64,000 nt of DNA from the NCBI GenBank assembly GCA_006937955.1, contig SSNP01000051.1:2691318-2755317 (forward strand), in the 5' to 3' direction. Shown piece after piece: positions 59,701 through 64,000 of the stretch. This DNA is from Pachypanchax playfairii (Eukaryota; Chordata; Actinopteri; Cyprinodontiformes; Aplocheilidae). The translations under genes and the position numbers were made by a program. How positions within the stretch are numbered: position 1 is the stretch's first letter; each line of letters opens with the position of its first letter. Below the pieces are notes generated by a model. That model saw only the letters and a list, made by a program, of their open reading frames with translations. It had not been told where the DNA came from and made no database searches.

Positions 59701-60612
59701 GAATTCCTAAACAACCCCCCCATTAACAATAATAATAATGATAATAATAATAAAAGGCCTCATCTACATAAAGAAAACATAAAACCTGCATTTTATTCAG
59801 CAATAATAAGACAATGCAGAGGAGGAAAAAAAAAACTCCACCAGACTTCAAGGCTGTTTATTTCAAACGTTAATATATTTGTCTTCTGATCCATCGTGAG
59901 CTATCAATCCAGCAAATCTGCTGAGGAGCCCCCAAAAAACCCTTAACATCGATTTCTCCAATAAATATTTTTTTCATCATAAAATAATAAAACCTTCAAA
60001 TAAATATATATTTTAACTTTACACTAGGCGAAGTTGGAATTAGAAAATACATATTTCATATAGGGTCAACTGTACAACTTTACAAGTTGAAGAGCTATGA
60101 ACCTTTAAATTACATAAAAATGATTAATACACATTCCAGTGAAGGTACGAACAAAGGCCGACTGATTCGTACAGATGTGTACAAGTTGCCTGTGTCACGG
60201 CAGAAAACCTTTTCACAGTTGAAGTATTGTTTTATATACAAAAATAAACCTTTCATGCTAATTTTCTAATGTACATATTGTTTTTTTTTTGTTAAGTTAC
60301 ATAGAATTAGTAACAGGAATCTGCTATTAGAATATAAGTTGTATCAAAAAACAACAACAACTGGATCTAGACTGTTTTAGCAAGACAAAATTTCAGGGCA
60401 CTTAAGTGAGATTTCTTTTTTTTAACAGTAGTTGAATTTATCGCCATACCTTAACAGGTGGAGTGCTTAATTTGGTTTATCGTTTAAGTGAAACTCCTAA
60501 TGCTAAAGCGAACACATGTCCGGCGCCAAAGCGTGAGGCCTACTGATGGATCAGATGGATCTAATCACACAACTCTACATCTGGAAGTTCAGTCAGTGTG
60601 GAGTTTCTCCAT
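59701..60612 (-). other. Probable spry2 3' UTR (minus strand)
   Basis: AT-rich sequence downstream of the spry2 stop. On the minus strand an AATAAA hexamer lies at 59797-59792, and a second TTTATT-type match occurs near 59860. Which one is used is not decidable. A trinucleotide AAT stretch lies at about 59728-59752. Confidence 0.4.
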
Positions 60613-61611
60613 CTACGTCAGTGTGTCTTGGTGTTGTGGTGTCGGGTTTTTGCATCGACAGCCGGGTCGAGTGACTCGGTCGTAGCAGCACTGGCACAAC
60701 GCCACGCATCCTTTAGCTGGTAAGTAGCATAGCAGACAGGGTAGAAAGAAGGAAAGGAGCGTCACCGCCGTCCAGCGGACGCAGCATCGTGTCTGCGAGC
60801 ACGAAAAAGGCTTGTCAGCGCAGGTGTCCTCATCGTCGCTGGAGCAGTGGTAGAAGAGACCCTTGACACAGCAGACACATGTCCAGTGCTCCACGGCGCT
60901 GGTCGCTGAGCAGACGCACCGCTTGCCACACATCCAGCAGGATGGGAGCACCCGTGGACGGCGGCAGTCAGAGCATGTGCAGCGCCTGCAGTCCTCACAT
61001 TTATTGCTGTGTGTACCTCTGTCCACGTTGATGGTGGCACCTGTGGTGATCAACACGGGAATGGACTCAGAATTTAGAGGTTTCAGCTCCTCTGAATTTA
61101 GCTCTGAGCGTTTTGGCTGGATTGTGATAATCTGGTCACCGTTGACTGGGCTGCTGAGGTGTCTCGTGTCTGTGGACGTGCTTCCCACGCTGGTCCTGGT
61201 GCTGTTCAGGGAGTCCTCCATGTCAGAGGAGATGGAGTTAAGGGTGTTTCCATGCTGGGCCAATGCGTGCAGGTTGTGGAGGTTTTGACGTCTCTCTTCC
61301 AGAGTCTCATGCTGCCCACTGGTCCTTACCAGATCAGTCTTCTGCTGCTGGGACATTTGAGCACCTTTGGGCCCTTCTGTATACTCATTACTGCTGCCGC
61401 TTATCTTGATCTGACTCAAAGACAGCAGTGGTGGAGTGTGCGACCGCTGCCCGCTGTTCAGCCCAGAATCTATCGATGCACTTGTGGTCTGCAGAGGGAG
61501 CAGTTGTGATCTCCCTTCGTCATGCAGCGCACTTGAAGATCCAGTCAACGATGGCGACCCTCTGTGGTGCCCTCCTCCTCCGTCGCTGTCGTTCTGACTT
61601 CCGGGATCCAT
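60613..61611 (-). CDS. spry2: Sprouty family protein, spry2-like
   Basis: A feedback inhibitor of receptor tyrosine kinase/RAS-ERK signalling, recruited to membranes after growth-factor stimulation. The 332-codon frame lies in a single exon, as in other sprouty genes, and its ATG has a good context (caagATGG). Visible parts: the CBL-binding tyrosine motif NEYTEGP (Tyr77), a serine-rich middle with STRTSVGSTSTDTR (about 138-150), a PKRSELNSEELKPL stretch closely resembling SPRY2, and the cysteine-rich SPR domain (about 205-321) with TCVCCVKGLFYHC, CYLPAKGC and RPGCRCKN. Oddities: the usual PCSC is PFSC (Phe269), YGTC is HWTC, and the C-terminus is short, lacking the family's NTVCCK and SPRY2's proline-rich tail. 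Synteny with ndfip2 supports spry2. SPRY3 and a diverged duplicate of spry2 are the alternatives. Confidence 0.9.
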   Translation of the reverse strand: MDPGSQNDSDGGGGHHRGSPSLTGSSSALHDEGRSQLLPLQTTSASIDSGLNSGQRSHTPPLLSLSQIKISGSSNEYTEGPKGAQMSQQQKTDLVRTSGQHETLEERRQNLHNLHALAQHGNTLNSISSDMEDSLNSTRTSVGSTSTDTRHLSSPVNGDQIITIQPKRSELNSEELKPLNSESIPVLITTGATINVDRGTHSNKCEDCRRCTCSDCRRPRVLPSCWMCGKRCVCSATSAVEHWTCVCCVKGLFYHCSSDDEDTCADKPFSCSQTRCCVRWTAVTLLSFFLPCLLCYLPAKGCVALCQCCYDRVTRPGCRCKNPTPQHQDTLT

Positions 61612-61659
61612 CTTGGGACTGAAGGGCCTCTCTAGCTGGCAGGGGACACATCTGAAGTC
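61612..61659 (-). other. spry2 exon 2 leader with an overlapping upstream ATG
   Basis: On the minus strand a splice acceptor (tgtctgacag) ends at 61660, so the leader of the coding exon begins at 61659. Eight bases in, an ATG at 61652-61650 in weak context opens a frame that overlaps the spry2 start in another phase and runs to about 61520. If the acceptor is used, initiation at spry2 would require leaky scanning. Confidence 0.5.
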
Positions 61660-63406
61660 CTGTCAGACAGACGGGACAGTTTATACTCATGTGAGAGAAG
61701 CAATGCAAATATGACATGCAAATAATAACAGACATCTGTATGAGCACAGCTATGGAAATAAGTCTTACACACAAGTCAGTGTTGAGCAAAGAGATGAACC
61801 TATTTGATTACACAGTTCCTCACAATGACCTGAGCTGCAGGGCACAGTCCGTTAGTACTGCCGGGTTCAGACGGTGACACGAAGGAGCATCCGGTGGCAC
61901 GCCTACAGAACATCAATTTGTCCCGTCTAAAAACACCAACGTTAGTTCGTTCCAGGCTGCAGGAGAAGTCCACAGCATGTGGATGATTTCCTGCAGCCTG
62001 TTTGGTAAACTATAATTATTACTCAAGAAGTTTAAAGTTTATGATGCTGAACACGTGATGCAACATCCTCTCCAGACCAGACCGCTGTTGTCACTCTCCA
62101 TCACTTCCTGTCATCTTTCTGCTGTTGTCAAACTCAGCAAATTCAACTGGGCCTTCGCACCACCTGCAGTGCTCAGGCCTGATAAATCCTACTTTCATCA
62201 TTCAAATTTTAAGCAGATTCTCTGCACCATGAAACATATTTAAAGTATTCTGGTTGAATTGGAAATTTGTGTATTCAGAAAATGTTTGAGTAAGTATTCA
62301 GTACAAATCAAACCCAACTGTTGATGAATTCTGGTGTTCTCATATGATCCAGGTCAAAAACTGAATTTAAATAAGCAGCAGACAGTTTCTTGAAGTAAAT
62401 TCCTCTTGACCGCTGACATCTGTCATAATTCCCTGGACTTTATTTTAAAAGATTTTACAGTTCAATCTGAATCGCTCAGTAAAATCTTGCAGATGGATGA
62501 AATGTTAGTGCTGGAGCTAATAAGCCTTCCAGCAGTTGTATTGTACACAACTGTGGTGGATTCACTGACCAGTAAATAAAAAAAAAAAAAATCAAAATCA
62601 GTCTGGGATTGGCTGGTCAAAGCCTTAAAAATGAACCATATCAACACTCCTTGTTCAGTTCGAGGTCAAAGTTCAAGTTTCCACATGGTTTTATTGTATT
62701 AATGATAAAAGACTGAAACTTGAACTAAAATCACATGTAAAAACACATGTATTAAACCTGAACTTCATTTTAATTCCAGGGGCCCATCTGAACCTAATAA
62801 ACCCATTTTTAAAAAGTTTTTGTTTGCATTTGTTACATTTTTATTTGATGCCAGCAGAAATCAGAGCGAGATGGTTTAAGGCTTTTTATTAGTTTATTTT
62901 ATGTTGAATAAAAAAGCTGCTTTTCATCTGATGTTCAACATTTTACCATGATTAATTCATGATCGATCTGTCAAACTGATCAACAGCATGGGCAAAACGT
63001 TTGGAACTTTAAAGAGTTGATGTGAAGGATTTTTTTTCCTTAGCTTTTTATGAGGACTGTCAGAGATTGGCCCCTACTTCTACACAGGGGGCCTGAGTGC
63101 AGGCCATGTTGTCCACAGTGGGTGGGAGATGGGGAGACGGGTGGGTGGGGGTAGCAAACAGCATCAGCAGTGCAGATAAGAAATATGTTAAACTCGACCA
63201 GAATGTTACAGAATGCAGCAGGTTTAGTTTTAGTAAACAAACGTAAAAAATGGGTTAAGGGTCGTTTTATTTAGAAACAGAAGTACAGCTTTGACTGTAA
63301 ATGCACTAAAACTGTTCCCTGAACCATGAAAAAGTTTGAGAAATGAAGTTGCATTCATGTATTTCTTCAACCAACATGTGTGTTTTGTTATTTTTAAAAC
63401 ACTCAC
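61660..63406 (-). other. Predicted spry2 5' UTR intron
   Basis: Predicted on the minus strand from a donor (ACG|gtgagt, at 63407/63406) to the acceptor at 61660. Sprouty genes generally have a non-coding first exon followed by a single coding exon, which fits. The intron contains no recognisable repeat or gene; a G-rich stretch lies near 63118-63152. Confidence 0.55.
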
Positions 63407-63920
63407 CGTGCTTTCGGCACTTTCACTCCCGTTTTTTCTCTTTTTTCCCCCCAGTAAAATTAATCCAAGTTTCTGCGTTTACCCTTTACTCCGACAATAA
63501 TCCGTCGGTAAAATCCATTGAAAACATTTCCAGTCGCAGTTCATTTTGGTTAAAGAGCGTAAATCCCGTGTTTTGCGTAAGAGCACGAGGCAGTAAAGCA
63601 CGCGTAAAATCCATCCACCGTCACGAAAGTCAACTCTACTCGAATTTTGGCAAGAGAAGAAGAACCGTTTAACGGCCGGAGGTAGAAGTCGTTGGAGTGG
63701 ACATACTCTGAGAAGTTTCACGGACTTTTGGGGGGGTTGTTTTCTTTCTGTCTTTCTTTCCGGAGAGGAGGTCGGGATTTGGGGCTGTACATGGCGTCGA
63801 GCTGAAGGAGGGGTGGAGGGGGAACAGAGCGCTTGTTGTTGCAGCGGATATCTCGCATCCGGTGTTCGGCGATTGGCTGCTGAAGAGCGGCCATTCACAG
63901 CCAGTCTGATCAATTACCCC
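63407..63920 (-). promoter_or_regulatory. Predicted spry2 non-coding exon 1 and promoter region
   Basis: CpG-richer sequence than the surrounding DNA, ending on the minus strand in a consensus donor. A CCAAT box on the minus strand (attgg at 63872-63876) suggests a core promoter just upstream, with transcription starting somewhere around 63650-63850. The 144-codon open frame here (63479-63913, minus) lacks family resemblance and is more likely untranslated. Confidence 0.45.
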
Positions 63921-64000
63921 GCTGCTGGTCAGCAGTGGAGACTGTGACCCACTTTTCTAACTTAACACACCAGCTCCACACGGAATAATTAAATATTAAC

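Noticed and set aside
60863..61288. 141-codon plus-strand frame opposite spry2
   Set aside because: Antisense shadow of the conserved cysteine-rich coding sequence on the minus strand.
63479..63913. 144-codon minus-strand frame upstream of spry2
   Set aside because: Lies in the predicted CpG-rich first exon and promoter; arginine/proline-rich as expected from GC-rich DNA, with no family match.

Overview
The window is vertebrate nuclear DNA, most likely from a teleost fish. Three genes of vertebrate families are present. They have GT-AG introns, long AT-rich non-coding stretches, microsatellites, and a dense set of fish-type DNA-transposon remnants (Tc1-like, hAT, PIF/Harbinger-like and TTAA-flanked elements). 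No prokaryotic features were seen.

Layout. (1) 1-230 is the tail of a Tc1-like transposon. (2) 2656-11982 (+) holds the last three coding exons of a GABA-A receptor beta subunit, best matched to beta-3 (gabrb3). They encode M1 to M4 and the C-terminus; the 5' exons lie before base 1. A 69-nt in-frame exon-like block inside the last intron (8894-8962) is probably an alternative cassette for the cytoplasmic loop. (3) 11983-29000 is 3' UTR plus intergenic DNA, with a nested pair of hAT elements, a TTAA element and a 26-bp minisatellite. (4) 29268-34301 (+) is a complete seven-exon ndfip2, whose product is a three-pass membrane adaptor with PY motifs that recruits NEDD4-family ubiquitin ligases. 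Its first intron carries a TTAA-flanked element that contains a start codon, a 92-codon exon and a splice donor. (5) About 36.5-59.7 kb is a gene-free stretch with many mobile-element relics and some complex sequence that could be regulatory. (6) 60613-61611 (-) is a sprouty gene, spry2-like, with its whole coding region in one exon and a predicted non-coding first exon near 63.4-63.9 kb.

Ndfip2 and Spry2 are also neighbours in human (13q31), so the right half looks like conserved microsynteny. The genes form no operon-like unit. Their products act in different processes: inhibitory neurotransmission, ubiquitin-ligase recruitment and feedback on receptor tyrosine kinase signalling.

I found no convincing novel multi-gene system. 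The observations most worth following are the gabrb3 cassette exon, the exon-bearing transposon in ndfip2 intron 1, the diverged sprouty C-terminus, and the run of TTAA-flanked inverted-repeat elements. All family assignments were made by eye from remembered protein families; no database search was run.
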